A stretch of DNA of 64,000 nucleotides, taken from NCBI GenBank assembly GCA_977006965.1, contig OZ345368.1, positions 2,542,001 to 2,606,000 of the forward strand, in the 5' to 3' direction. The translations under genes and the position numbers were made by a program. Position 1 is the first letter of the stretch. Each line of letters opens with the position of its first letter. The stretch is from Phymatolithon calcareum. Lineage: Eukaryota > Rhodophyta > Florideophyceae > Hapalidiales. Shown piece after piece: positions 63,976 through 64,000 of this stretch. Under the pieces are notes generated by a model that did not search any database, was not told the origin of the DNA, and worked only from the letters and a program-made list of their open reading frames with translations.

Positions 63976-64000
63976 TGCAGTAGCACCAGAAGCTGCGGGA

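Noticed and set aside
1-64000. CRISPR arrays, bacterial operons, tRNA and rRNA genes
   Set aside because: No spaced direct repeats, no ribosome-binding-site-led gene strings and no cloverleaf or rRNA core sequences were seen. The CATCATCAT run at 7461-7479 is a retroposon tail.

Overview
The window looks like eukaryotic nuclear DNA dominated by transposable elements. Almost every long open frame belongs to a retroelement or DNA transposon, most are broken, and no rRNA, tRNA, CRISPR array or bacterial operon was seen. The best clue to the organism is a set of three broken genes ending in a Hedgehog-type Hint (auto-processing) domain with no Hedgehog signal domain. They occur with short secreted cysteine-rich peptide genes, chromodomain Ty3/Gypsy elements and a tyrosine-recombinase retroelement. 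Hint genes without Hedgehog are known from red algae, so a florideophyte red alga is my inference (about 0.5-0.6). It was not tested by any search.

Layout. 1-4.25 kb is a mosaic of LINE fragments, a 388-bp hAT MITE, a 976-bp inverted-repeat element and an AT-rich hAT remnant. 4.25-11.59 kb is copy A of a segmental duplication. On the minus strand it holds a dead 6-Cys peptide gene, a piece of a large Cys-rich secreted protein gene, a LINE 3' end, Hint gene A, an intact 6-Cys peptide gene and LINE debris. 11.6-15.1 kb is a truncated Gypsy element (minus) and 15.3-19.64 kb a 5'-truncated one (plus) ending in an LTR. 19.65-28.2 kb is copy B of the duplication, carrying an extra 1.35-kb hAT insertion. 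28.2-32.6 kb holds three LINE remnants in alternating orientation, one with a recognisable reverse transcriptase. 32.6-38.2 kb has a hAT remnant, a near-perfect hairpin, a long foldback repeat and Gypsy and LINE scraps.

38.65-41.1 kb is a decayed gene for a large cysteine-rich secreted protein, split by a LINE with an 18-bp target duplication. 41.1-45.3 kb is mostly unassigned. 45.36-49.70 kb is a DIRS/Ngaro-like retroelement (gag, RT, RNase H, tyrosine recombinase) whose recombinase frame is intact. 50.4-51.2 kb is an internally deleted hAT transposase gene. 52.7-56.98 kb is copy C, a diverged version of the Hint-plus-peptide cassette. 56.99-62.39 kb is a chromodomain Gypsy element with both LTRs. 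62.4-64 kb is a C2H2-finger repeat family and another LINE 3' end.

How the parts fit. The recurrent host-like unit, all on the minus strand, is a Hint gene followed upstream by a small secreted peptide gene, seen three times. The peptide copies in A and B share a nearly identical signal/pro region inside nearly identical flanks. Their mature parts differ at about 15 of 48 residues, yet all six cysteines and the reading frame are kept. This is the observation I would check first. Copies A, B and C also act as empty-site controls that date several transposon insertions.
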